Source of the DNA: CBDAPE01 sp965198325
GTDB taxonomy: Bacteria > Pseudomonadota > Alphaproteobacteria > UBA828 > JAPUJA01
Assembly (NCBI GenBank): GCA_965198325.1
Contig: CBDAPE010000013.1
Coordinates: forward strand, 256,692 to 320,691
DNA: 64,000 bases
Direction of reading: 5' to 3'
The position numbers were made by a program, and so were the translations under genes. A model generated the notes under the pieces. It did no database searches. It was not told where the DNA came from and worked only from the letters and a program-made list of their open reading frames with translations. Shown here one piece after another: positions 1 through 7,920 of this stretch. Position 1 is the first letter of the stretch; every line of letters starts with the position of its first letter.

Positions 1-271
1 CGTAGTGATCCACGACCAGCAGCGCCACCCCGTCGGGCCAGTGTTCCGTCAGGGCTGTCGTCTCGTCATCCTCCTCCAAGACCAGAATATCCTCGGTGGC
101 CTCGGCCAGCGACGTCACGACGGACAACGCCTGGTCATTGACGGCGAAGCCCACGTGCCATCCCGCTTTCGCGAGTGCCGCGGACAGTGTCAGGCAACGC
201 ATGACGTGACCGCCGCCGATCTCTTCCGACGCGTCGGCGCGAAATACGGCCGTAGGTCGTTCAGCAGTCAT
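1..271 (-). CDS. pseG: UDP-2,4-diacetamido-2,4,6-trideoxy-beta-L-altropyranose hydrolase, N-terminal part (runs off window)
   Basis: The minus strand from the ATG at 271 is open to the window edge (90 codons). It begins MTAERPTAVFRADASEEIG and continues GGGHVMRCLTLSAAL, the glycine-rich nucleotide-sugar site that opens PseG proteins (FRADAS..IG.GHVMRCL). PseG removes UDP during pseudaminic acid synthesis, a cytoplasmic step for a sugar used on flagellin or surface polysaccharide. An in-frame TAG lies three codons upstream, so only ATG at 271 or TTG at 277 can be the start. It is the last visible gene of a leftward operon behind a NusG-like antiterminator. Identification rests on the N-terminus alone; the catalytic C-terminal half is outside the window. 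Confidence 0.85.
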   Translation of the reverse strand, partial: MTAERPTAVFRADASEEIGGGHVMRCLTLSAALAKAGWHVGFAVNDQALSVVTSLAEATEDILVLEEDDETTALTEHWPDGVALLVVDHY

Positions 272-305
272 GGCCAACTAAACCGGCATCGGATGGTGTC
301 GTCCG

Positions 306-487
306 TCACGCCCACTGGGCCAGGCATGGGTGTCGTTCGTTGTGCGCCGTTTCGACGGCGGCCTCTCGGATATGGGCGACGGCCTCGATAGAGGACGCAG
401 CGCGCCGCCGGTATCGCGGATCGCCTGCATGTGGCGGCGCGCGACGTAGCCGGCCGCACCGATCAAGCCGAAGTCCGTCCCGTTCAT
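306..487 (-). pseudogene. internally deleted wlbA/wbpB-like Gfo/Idh/MocA sugar dehydrogenase
   Basis: The ATG at 487 opens MNGTDFGLIGAAGYVARRHM, the NAD-binding N-terminus typical of WlbA/WbpB UDP-GlcNAcA 3-dehydrogenases (FALIGAAGYIAPRHMKAI). After about 28 codons the homology stops. In the next frame an open stretch reads SIEAVAHIREAAVETAHNER and ends at a TGA at 306, which resembles the extreme C-terminus of the same family. Intact proteins are a little over 300 residues, so nearly all of the gene is missing and the two ends are joined out of frame. The original frame reads on to a TAG at 278, seven bases before pseG. The N-terminal assignment is firm; the C-terminal one is inference. Confidence 0.65.
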
Positions 488-600
488 GGTCTCTTCGTCG
501 TCATTGCTGCCGTCGATCGGCCACGCTACCGCCGTTCGGGTGAAGCAGCCTCCACCCGTTTGCATAGTCCCATTCGGCGCCGGCCGAGGGCCGGCACCGG

Positions 601-1101
601 TCAGGCGGCCGCGACGACCACCCGTCTCGGAAGCCGGGCCGGAACCCGGCCGCCCAGCACATCCAGCAGCACCTCGACCCGCTCGCCCGGCGCGAGGCGC
701 AGGACCACCGCCGCGCGCTCGGAGAAGGGGCCGGCTGCGATTGTCACTGCATCGCCCGGCTGCAGATCGGCCGGTGCCGCCGTGCTGAGGCCGTCGGCCC
801 CGGTCGCGTCCCGCAGTGCGGCGACGAAACCCTCGGGCAGCGCCTGCGGGTGCGGGCCGTCGGCGAGCAGCCGCCGCACCCCGAAGGTGCCGTTGATTGC
901 GCGCCACGCTTCGCGCGCAATATCCAGTTCCACGAACAGGTAGCCGGGGAAGAGCGCGCCGCGCACGGTCTCGATGTGCCGTGCGTGCCGGCGGGACCGC
1001 TCCATCACCGGCAGCCAGACCCGATACCCCTGGCGCGCCAGGTTCGTTTCCGCCCGGCGCTCCTGGTGCGGCCGCGCATGGACCACGTACCACTTGTTCA
1101 T
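601..1101 (-). CDS. NusG/RfaH-type transcription antitermination protein of a polysaccharide operon
   Basis: This is a 166-residue protein. Residues 3-60 form a NusG N-terminal (NGN) domain: WYVVHARPHQERRAETNLA, then GALFPGYLFVELD. The C-terminal third (about 110-160) is a small beta-rich KOW-like domain starting LQPGDAVTIAAGPFSERAAV. Specialised NusG paralogues of this size ride on RNA polymerase and prevent premature termination in long surface-polysaccharide operons. Its ATG overlaps the stop of the upstream regulator gene by 4 bases, so the two are translationally coupled. Glycan genes (wlbA remnant, pseG) follow on the same strand, which fits that role. It is not housekeeping NusG, which sits beside ribosomal protein genes. 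Confidence 0.85.
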   Translation of the reverse strand: MNKWYVVHARPHQERRAETNLARQGYRVWLPVMERSRRHARHIETVRGALFPGYLFVELDIAREAWRAINGTFGVRRLLADGPHPQALPEGFVAALRDATGADGLSTAAPADLQPGDAVTIAAGPFSERAAVVLRLAPGERVEVLLDVLGGRVPARLPRRVVVAAA

Positions 1102-1748
1102 CGGCGCCCCCCGAGCGGCTCCTCCGCCGGCGGCGTGAAGTCCATCGGCTCACGCACGATGCGGAGGAAGGGCGGCGCCAGCACTTGCCGGTCCGCAACC
1201 GCGCCGCGCAGCCGCTCGAACGCCTCCTGCGGATGGCGGGATTCGGTGATCACCAGCGCATCCCAGGCTTCCGCCTCGTCCAGCGAGCGCAGGACCGGCA
1301 GGCCGTGCAGGCGGTCCGCGTTGGCCTCGCAGTCCAGGATCCCCACCAGTTGCGCGTCCGCCTCGATCGCCGCCAGCAGCGTGATCTCCGCGACCTCGCC
1401 GCGCCCCACCAGGACGAAGTGGCCGAAACCTGCCCTCTGCCCATTCTGGAAGAGCAGCCGGTACTCCCGCCGCGCCATGCGGAAGAAGGCCAGCGACGTA
1501 TCGAGATACTGCGCGACGAGGCGGCTCTTCTCCTGGAACCCCTCGGACGTCACGTAGTAGACCCAGCGCTTGTAGGGGGCGGCCTTGGCCTTCACCAGCC
1601 CCTTGCGCACGGCCCGCTTGAGCAGCGCGTTGACCATCCCCACCGAGATCGAGAGGCACTTGGCGAGCGCCGGCTGCGTCACGACCTCTCGCTGCTCCAG
1701 AGCGGCGAGGAGCTCGATCTCGGTCTGGATGCCAGTCTTGTCGGCCAT
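1098..1748 (-). CDS. winged-helix regulator (EPS-associated MarR-like) with C-terminal cofactor-like domain
   Basis: This is a 216-residue protein. Residues 5-75 form a winged helix-turn-helix (LAALEQREVVTQPALAKCL, then the wing KAKAAPYKRWVYYVTSEGF), resembling the EPS-associated MarR-like regulators that precede capsule or O-antigen operons. Residues 110-190 (FGHFVLVGRGEVAEITLLAA, then VGILDCEANADRLHGLPVL) resemble the CoA/nucleotide-binding fold seen in sugar-transferase partner proteins, so it may sense a sugar-nucleotide state; that part is inference. It is the first gene of the leftward operon and overlaps the NusG-like gene by 4 bases. Its promoter should lie in 1749-2018. Confidence 0.75.
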   Translation of the reverse strand: MADKTGIQTEIELLAALEQREVVTQPALAKCLSISVGMVNALLKRAVRKGLVKAKAAPYKRWVYYVTSEGFQEKSRLVAQYLDTSLAFFRMARREYRLLFQNGQRAGFGHFVLVGRGEVAEITLLAAIEADAQLVGILDCEANADRLHGLPVLRSLDEAEAWDALVITESRHPQEAFERLRGAVADRQVLAPPFLRIVREPMDFTPPAEEPLGGRR

Positions 1749-2018
1749 CGGCTATCCTGAGGTTCATGCCTTGAATAAGAGATCGGCAACGGATAGTCAA
1801 CCGCGGCCTCGACACCCATGAGCGGCGCGAACCGGTGCCAGATGGTTCAACAAGTTGCGGCGTGGCGTGGATGACCGCGCTCATCGGGCGCTTTCTGGCC
1901 GGCCGGATGGAGCCTCCGTTCCCCGGCGCTCGGCGATAATGGCCCTTGCGATTCGGCCTACCGGTACCGATATCCTTTTCTGCACAAAGCACGAACAATT
2001 GGTGTTGGGCGGGAGGCG
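1749..2018. promoter_or_regulatory. divergent intergenic region between the glycan operon and the transfer genes
   Basis: These 270 bases separate a leftward operon (first ATG at 1748) from a rightward gene (ATG at 2019). A good Shine-Dalgarno (GGGAGG) lies at about 2009-2014 for the rightward gene. No convincing operator palindrome or terminator was seen. Promoters for both directions must lie here by position only. Confidence 0.4.
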
Positions 2019-2844
2019 ATGATGGCGCCGGAGGAGGAGAGGCGCGACGGCCCGGAGTTCGGGGACGACGATTTCGAGGGGCGCGACCTGCTGGTTGGCC
2101 GGCCGGAAGGGGCGGAGGGCAGGCCAACTGCCGGCGCCATGCGAGCGCCGCCAGCGGCACAGTCTGCGCAACCCGGTGCGCACGACGAGGCCATCCGAGA
2201 AAACCTTGAGACGGTACGGACGACGGCGGGCCGGATCGACGCACTCCAGGACGCGCCGGGGCCAGAGCACGAGACGGCAGAGACGCTGGCCCGTGAGACG
2301 GCGGCGCTGACGCAGGCTGTCGAGGACGTGCGCGGCGCGCTCGCGAAGGCGCTCTCCAGCGCTTCCATCAGGACCGCCATCGTCTGCCGAGGGTAGAAGT
2401 GCAGCCACAGCAACCGGGAGTAGCCCAGGACGACCACCAGGGCATGGCGGAGATGAAGCAGGCAGCGACGGTGCTGGACAGCAGTCTGCGCGTTCACATC
2501 GAGAACATGTCCCGCTTCACCCAGAGGCAGCGGTGGCGTCCCTGGCTGGTGGGTCTCGCCATTGCGGCCGCGTCGTTCGTCTTCTTCGCGCTGGGCGCGG
2601 TGTTGCAGCGGGAGACCGACGTCGTGTCCTTCGGCGATCCGCGCCACGAGTGGACGAGCATGTCGTGGAGCACTACGCGCCGCTGCTCGCCATCTGCGCG
2701 TCGAAGGCGCGGCTGGACGAAGAGCCCGTCGGGTGCCGGCTGGAAATCGATCCATCGCTGGACGTGACGGTTCCCTTCTACCCTGGAGGAACCCTGACCG
2801 CCACGCCGTCCGAGGAACAGTTCGATCCCGCTGCGGAACGGTAG
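2019..2844 (+). pseudogene. DUF6118-like conjugation-associated protein, broken by frameshifts and an IS21 scrap
   Basis: The first frame (2019-2396) gives an acidic protein with a coiled coil (AETLARETAALTQAVEDVRG). From about 2435 a second frame resumes with KQAATVLDSSLRVHIENMSR and a transmembrane helix (WLVGLAIAAASFVFFALGAV). From about 2660 a third frame gives the tail EHYAPLLAICASKARLDEEP to the stop at 2844. This layout (disordered N-terminus, coiled coil, one TM helix, short tail) and its place just before a MobF gene match the DUF6118 proteins next to relaxases in alphaproteobacterial plasmids and ICEs. The break at 2340-2435 coincides with an antisense piece of istA. The family name is moderately sure; the broken state is clear. 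Confidence 0.55.
2340..2435 (-). mobile_element. antisense fragment of an IS21-family istA
   Basis: Read on the minus strand this stretch encodes VVLGYSRLLWLHFYPRQTM, then VLMEALESAF, a hallmark segment of IS408/IS1162-type IstA between the first and second catalytic Asp. It lies where the DUF6118-like reading frame breaks. It is about 95 bases with no IS ends visible. Confidence 0.6.
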
Positions 2845-2850
2845 GAAAGC

Positions 2851-4002
2851 ATGGTCGCGAGCGTCACGCGCCTGAAGGCCGCCGCCATGACGGTGCACTA
2901 CTTCGAGGCGGACGGCTATTACGCGAAGAACGACCCGGAGCACCGCAAGGCGAGTGGCTGGTACGGCGAGGCGGCGGCGTTGCTCGGCCTGCACGGGCCG
3001 GTCAAGCCGAAACGCTTCGAGGATGTCCTCGCAGGATACGTGCCCGGCACTGACCTTCGCCTAGGACGGCTGCGCGACGGTGAGCACCAGCACCGGCCGG
3101 GCGTGGACGTGACCTTCTCAGCACCCAAGTCGGTATCGCTGGAAGCGCTGGTCTATGCGCCCGGCCGTACCGGGGCGCGGGTGGTGCGGGCGCACGACGA
3201 GGCGGTGCGCGCCACGCTCGGCTTCATCAAGACGGAGCTGTTCCAAACCCGGAGCTATGACCCGGCGACAAGCCGTCGACCGCGTGTGCAGGCCCACGGC
3301 ATGGCGGCGGCGACCTTCCGCCACCTGGCGAGCCGCAACCTCGACCCTCAGCTGCACACCCACGCGGCGATCGCCAACATGACACGCGGCCGGGACGGCG
3401 GCTGGCGGAGCGCCGAGTTCACCCCGGTGGAACGGTCGAAGCTGCTGATCGGGGCCTACTACCGCAACGAGCTTCGAGCCGGGCTGGAGAAGATCGGCTA
3501 CGCTACGGTACCGACACTGGTGGGCCGGATACCGGGGTTCGAGATCGCGGGCTACCAGCGGCCCGTGCTGGAGGCGTTCTCGACCCGTCGTCGTGAGCTT
3601 CTCGACTACATGCAGGACCGGGGCTGGGAGAACACGCCGGCGCGGACACAGCAGGCGGCGCTCTACACACGGCAGCGCAAGGCGGAGCCAGAGCGGCAGG
3701 TTCTGCATGAGACGTGGCAGGCGCGGGCGCAGGAGTTCGGCCCGGCGCGGGACCGGGACGCGGTGCGGGGCCGCAACGGCGTCCGCGCATCGGCCTCCCC
3801 TCAGAGTGAGCTGCGTGCGCAACGGTCCGCGCTGGCGGTGGTGCGGCGCGCCGTCGAGCATCTGGAGGAACGGCGCACCGTGTTCTCGGCCAACGATTTG
3901 CGCGCCTGGGCGCTGGCGCACGGGGGCGGCCGGCATTTGCTTGAAGCGCTGGATGGCGGCATCGCCCAGCTGCGGCGGGACGGGCACCTGATCGAGGTGA
4001 CG
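2851..4002 (+). pseudogene. MobF-family relaxase, relaxase domain only (3' end cut by IS21)
   Basis: About 384 native codons remain from the ATG at 2851 (alternative MTVHYFEADGYYAK at 2887). The TrwC/TraI relaxase domain is recognisable: N-terminal tyrosines (HYFEADGYYA) that attack oriT DNA, the motif DVTFSAPKSVSLEAL, and the metal-binding histidine motif NLDPQLHTHAAIANM. The C-terminal helicase domain that makes MobF proteins about 900 residues or more is absent, because IS21 starts at 4003; the reading frame runs on to 4215 only in IS DNA. Nicking at oriT might survive but helicase-driven transfer cannot. It follows the DUF6118-like gene by 6 bases, as in conjugative elements. Confidence 0.85.
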
Positions 4003-4193
4003 TGTCAATGGCGGAGCAAGAAGGGACCACCGTGGCGGTGTAAGAAGGGACCGCTTGGCGGCTGCGGGCTTGTCCCCGTAGTCCATGGGCGGGCCCCGCG
4101 TGCGACGCGACGTGCCCTCAACAGGCCGACGCGGCGGCGCGCGCGGGAGGGACCTGTGGGCCCATGGGGTCAAGCGTGGGTTGGGTGGTCGGT

Positions 4194-4958
4194 TCAGTTC
4201 GCCGTCGGGGTTTGACGCCTGCGGCTCTGGTTGAGCCTGTAGCTCTCGCCATTCATCTCGAGGATGTTGACGTGGTGGGTGCGGCGGTCGAGGAGAGCGC
4301 CGGTAAGCCGCTCGGAGCCGAACACCTCGGTCCATTCGTCGAACGGCAGATTGGTGGTGACCAGGGTCGAGCCGCGCTCGTAGCGCTGGCTGAACACCTC
4401 GAACAGGAGCTCGGCACCGGTCTTGGACAGCGGCACGAAGCCGAGTTCGTCGACGATCAGAAGCTTGTAGGTGGCGAGCTTCTTCTGGAACCTCAGCAGC
4501 TGCTTGTCATCGCGGGCCTCGATGAGCTCGTGGACCAGCGCGGCGGCGGTGATGAAGCCGACCGAGAGGCCCTTCTGGCAGGCCGCCAAGCCGAGACCGA
4601 GGGCGATGTGGGTCTTGCCGGTGCCGCTGTTGCCGAGCGCGATGAGGTTCTCGCGGCGCTCGATGTACGCGCAGCGGGCGAGCTCCAGGACCAGCGTCTT
4701 GTTGAGCGAGGGGATGACCTTGAAATCGAAGCTATCGAGGCTCTTGATCACGGGGAAGCGCGCCGCCTTGATCCGCCGCTCGACCATGCGGCGCTCGCGG
4801 TCGATCAGCTCGAGCTCGGCCAGACGCAGAAGATAGCGAACGTGGTCGACGCCTTCAGAGGCGCACTGCCGGGCGATCTTGTCGTACTCCCTCAGGACCG
4901 TCGGCAGCTTCAGCCTCTTGAGGTGGTGGACGAGCAGCAGCCGTGGTGTGTCGGTCAT
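4194..4958 (-). CDS. istB: IS21 transposition helper ATPase IstB, copy 1
   Basis: This is a 254-residue AAA+ protein that assists the IstA transposase. Walker A is GNSGTGKTHIALG and Walker B is LLIVDELGFVPLS, followed by the sensor stretch TLVTTNLPFDEW. The ATG at 4958 (MTDTPRLLLVHHLKRLKLPT) overlaps the end of istA by 4 bases, the usual IS21 arrangement, so this start is preferred to the much longer antisense extension. The length is normal for the family. Copy 2 (61945-62706) is one alanine codon shorter in a GCG run. Confidence 0.93.
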   Translation of the reverse strand: MTDTPRLLLVHHLKRLKLPTVLREYDKIARQCASEGVDHVRYLLRLAELELIDRERRMVERRIKAARFPVIKSLDSFDFKVIPSLNKTLVLELARCAYIERRENLIALGNSGTGKTHIALGLGLAACQKGLSVGFITAAALVHELIEARDDKQLLRFQKKLATYKLLIVDELGFVPLSKTGAELLFEVFSQRYERGSTLVTTNLPFDEWTEVFGSERLTGALLDRRTHHVNILEMNGESYRLNQSRRRQTPTAN

Positions 4959-5135
4959 GCGCCGAGCCCCGACAGCAGGCTCATGTACGACTTGGCAGAC
5001 GTCGTCGCGACCCGGGCGCGCGGCAGGTACGGATAGACCTCGAGGTTGAGCCGGGGCGGCCGCCGCTCGATGCGGCACAGTACCAGGTGCTTCACCGCAT
5101 CGAAGCCGATGGCGCCGAGCCTGAGCGCGTCGCCG

Positions 5136-6476
5136 GAGAGTGTCAGATATCTTGTGTAAATGAGTGCCGTGGGTCCAATATTTAGTATGGGAGGACCTAC
5201 GATGAGGACTATCAGACCTGAACTTCTGGACGAACTTCTGGCCGATTACGAGAAGCCGGATGACCTGCTGGGCGAAGACGGGCTGTTCAAGCAGCTCAAG
5301 GCGGTGCTCTTGGAGCGGGCGCTTGACGCCGAGCTGAGCGATCACCTGGGCTACGAGAAGGGTGACCCGGCCGGTCGCGGCACGGGTAACAGCCGCAACG
5401 GCTACTCGGACAAGACGGTGCTGAGCGAGGATGGCGAGATCGATATCGCCGTGCCGCGCGACCGCACCGGCACGTTCGACCCGCTGATCGTGCCCAAGGG
5501 CGAACGCCGTCTCGAGGGCTTCGACGATCGCATCGTGTCGCTGTATGCCCGCGGCATGACGGTGCGCGAGATACGTGGCCATCTGCAGGAGCTTTACGGG
5601 GTCGCGGTTTCGCCGGACCTGATCAGCCGGGTCACCGACGCGGTACTCGAGGAGGTCCGCGAATGGCAGAACCGACCGCTCGATGCGGTCTATCCGGTGG
5701 TGTTCTTTGACGCGCTGCGGGTCAAGATCCGCGACGAAGGCCTGGTGCGCAACAAAGCAGTCTACGTTGCACTGGCCCTCACCGCTGAAGGCGAGAAGGA
5801 GGTTCTCGGGCTGTGGATCGAGCAGACCGAAGGCGCCAAGTTCTGGCTCAAGGTGATGAACGACCTCAAGACCCGCGGCGTCGCTGACATCCTGATCGCC
5901 GTGGTCGACGGCCTCAAGGGCTTCCCCGAGGCGATAACAACGGTGTTCCCCGAGACCACGGTGCAGACCTGCATCGTGCATCTGATCCGCAGTTCGCTGG
6001 CGTTCGTGTCGTGGAAGGACCGAAAGAGGATCATGCCCGATATCAAGGCGATCTACCGCGCCGAAACCGCCGAGACCGCGGCGGCCAAGCTCGACGAGTT
6101 CGAGGCCAAATGGGGCGAGCGCTATCCGGCGATCGCGCCCAGCTGGCGCCGCGCCTGGGAGCAGGTGGTGCCGATGTTCGCGTTCCCGCCGGCGATCCGC
6201 AAGATGATCTACACCACCAACGCGCTGGAGAGCCTGCACCGATCTTTGCGCAAGATCATCAAGACACGCGGTAGCTTCCCCAACGACGAGGCGGCGGTCA
6301 AGCTGTTGTTCCTGGCGATCCGCAATGCCGGTGTCGGCTGGAAACGGCCTATTGAATGGACCGCCGCAATGGGGCAGTTTGCGATCCTGTTCGAGGATCG
6401 CTTTCCGGCCTCAGCGCGCTGAGGCCGGAAACAATGTCGCCCACGGCGTCACTTACACAGACAATCGGACACACCC
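5136..6476 (+). mobile_element. IS256-family element, copy 1 (1341 bp)
   Basis: The element starts GAGAGTGTCAGATATCTTGT and ends (reversed) GGGTGTGTCCGATTGTCTGT. The flanking 8-mers are CGTCGCCG (left) and CGGCGCCG (right), a target duplication with one mismatch; the uninterrupted target can be read in the IS21 copy at 62870-62890. Copies 2 (14697-16037) and 3 (46533-47873) have the same length and almost the same sequence. Confidence 0.93.
5202..6422 (+). CDS. IS256-family transposase, copy 1
   Basis: This is a 406-residue DDE 'mutator-type' transposase. Start ATG at 5202 (MRTIRPELLDELLADYEKPD) is preferred over the in-frame ATG at 5160 because GGGAGG stands 7 bases before it. Family landmarks are FFDALRVKIRDEG (first Asp), IAVVDGLKGFPEAI (second Asp) and TTNALESLHRSLRKI (Glu region near the C-terminus). 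The sequence is intact. The protein sequence matches copies 2 and 3; a single silent C/T difference separates copies 1 and 2 near 5741/15302. Confidence 0.95.
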   Translation: MRTIRPELLDELLADYEKPDDLLGEDGLFKQLKAVLLERALDAELSDHLGYEKGDPAGRGTGNSRNGYSDKTVLSEDGEIDIAVPRDRTGTFDPLIVPKGERRLEGFDDRIVSLYARGMTVREIRGHLQELYGVAVSPDLISRVTDAVLEEVREWQNRPLDAVYPVVFFDALRVKIRDEGLVRNKAVYVALALTAEGEKEVLGLWIEQTEGAKFWLKVMNDLKTRGVADILIAVVDGLKGFPEAITTVFPETTVQTCIVHLIRSSLAFVSWKDRKRIMPDIKAIYRAETAETAAAKLDEFEAKWGERYPAIAPSWRRAWEQVVPMFAFPPAIRKMIYTTNALESLHRSLRKIIKTRGSFPNDEAAVKLLFLAIRNAGVGWKRPIEWTAAMGQFAILFEDRFPASAR

Positions 6477-7920
6477 CGGCGCCGACCGCACCCTCGACCT
6501 CCTCGAGCCGGAAGCTCTCCAGCAGACGGCGCACCTGGACGGACTCGCGCTTGCCCGCCTTGCCCATGCGGGCTTCGAGCAGGCGTCGCAGAGTGATGAA
6601 GGCCTCGGGCAGGTCCCAGCCCGCCAACGGCGCGGCCTGGTCGAGGGCGCCGATCTTCTGCTCGATCAAGGGTAGGTAATGCAGCGGGTCGAAGATCAGG
6701 TCCTCGCTGTCGTAGGACCGGCGGTGCCGGGCAATCACCTCCGCGCCGCAAGAGATAACGACCTCGTCGACGGAGCACCGGATCAGCACCTCGCGGTGGC
6801 CATAGGCCACGGGCACCGAGTAGTCGTTGCCCCGGCAGCGCACCAGCGACAGCGAGCTCACCCGTCCAGTGCGCTTGTCGCAGGCATCGTATGGTGCCGG
6901 GGGGAGAGGCAAGAAGGCTTCCCGGTCCCGTGCGAGGCGCTCGCCGATGGTCTCCTTGTGACCCCGCAGCCGCGCCGCCTGGCGCCGGCGGCACTGTCCC
7001 GCGAGAGCATCGTTCAGCGCCTCGAAGCTCTCGGCCCGCGGGACGGGGACCCGGAAGGTCCGCCGGATGAAGCCGACCAGTCCCTCGACCTTGCCTTTGT
7101 CGTTGCCCTTGCCCGGCCGGCCGAACCTGTCCTCGAACAGATAGGGGGATTGAAGGTCCGTGAAGACGCGCGTTCGCTGCCGCTTGCCATCTCCCAGTAT
7201 CCGGGCGACTGCCAGCTTGGTGTTGTCGTACAGGATGGATGTGGGAACGCCGCCGAAGAAGGTGAATGCCGCATTGTGACCATCGCAAAAGGCCTCGGTC
7301 GTCTCCGCCGGATAGGCTTTCACAAAACAACCATCGCTGTGGGGAAGGTCGAAGGCAAGGAAGTGGACCTTGCGCGACACGCCGCCGATCACCGCCATCG
7401 CCTCACCGAAGTCCGCCTGGGCGTGACCGGGGGAATGGACGAGCGGCACAAACACCTCACGTGACCGAAGCCGCCGCTCGCGAACGGAGTCCTTCACGAT
7501 GGTGTACCCGCCCGTAAAGCCGTACTCGTCCCGGAGACGGTCGAAGATGCGCTTTGCAGTGTGCCGTTGTTTGCGGTGACTGGTCCGATCATCCTCCAGG
7601 ATCCGATCGATGATCCCCGTGAACGGATCCAGCTTCGGTCGCCGGGGCGGCGTGCTTCGGCGATATCCTGGCGGCACCGAGAACGACAGCATCTTGCGGA
7701 CCGTCTTGCGGTCCACACCAAACACCCGCGACGCCTCGTGGACGCTCATCCTATCGACACGGCACGCCCGCCGAACCCGTGCGTACAAATCCACTCGATA
7801 CATCCCCCCGCCTTCCAGTCAGAGTAACTCTGACCGAAGGCTATAGACGGTCCCCTTTTGGTCCGCCACAGCCGGATCAACCGGCCGCTTCAGTGGGGGA
7901 TTATTGCGCCGCCGTTCTCA

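Larger units (their letters stand above)
4955..7803 (-). pseudogene. istA: IS21 transposase IstA, copy 1, interrupted by IS256
   Basis: The gene starts at 7803 (MYRVDLYARVRRACRVDRMS) with an N-terminal helix-turn-helix, followed by the rve catalytic core: first Asp in HAQADFGEA, second in ILYDNTKLAV, Glu in NDKGKVEGLVGF. Coding continues to 6477, is broken by an IS256 (5136-6476), and resumes from 5135 to 4955, ending overlapped with istB. The interrupted codons correspond to a continuous gene in copy 2 at 62703-64000. The catalytic half is intact but lacks its C-terminus, so this copy should not encode a complete transposase. Confidence 0.9.
4003..7920 (-). mobile_element. IS21-family element, copy 1 (contains IS256 copy 1)
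   Basis: Terminal inverted repeats are TGTCAATGGCGGAGCAAGAA at 4003 and, reversed, TGAGAACGGCGGCGCAATAA ending at 7920. Inside are istA and istB on the minus strand; istA is split by an IS256. The left flank is mobF and the right flank an autotransporter gene, with no convincing target duplication, so the flanks are not two halves of one target. A second copy starts at 61753 and is nearly identical to about position 7190 of this copy, then diverges sharply. Confidence 0.9.

Noticed and set aside
278..1198. 306-codon minus-strand frame across the NusG-like gene
   Set aside because: It is an Arg/Gly/Ala-rich shadow of the NusG-like frame; only its last part contains the real wlbA N-terminus.
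4959..6239. Long minus-strand frame antisense to IS256 copy 1, apparently fused to istB (681 codons), with the same pattern at 14202-15800 and 46770-47951
   Set aside because: It is the complement of the IS256 transposase gene; high GC keeps the antisense frame open. It recurs unchanged with each IS256 copy and has no family resemblance.
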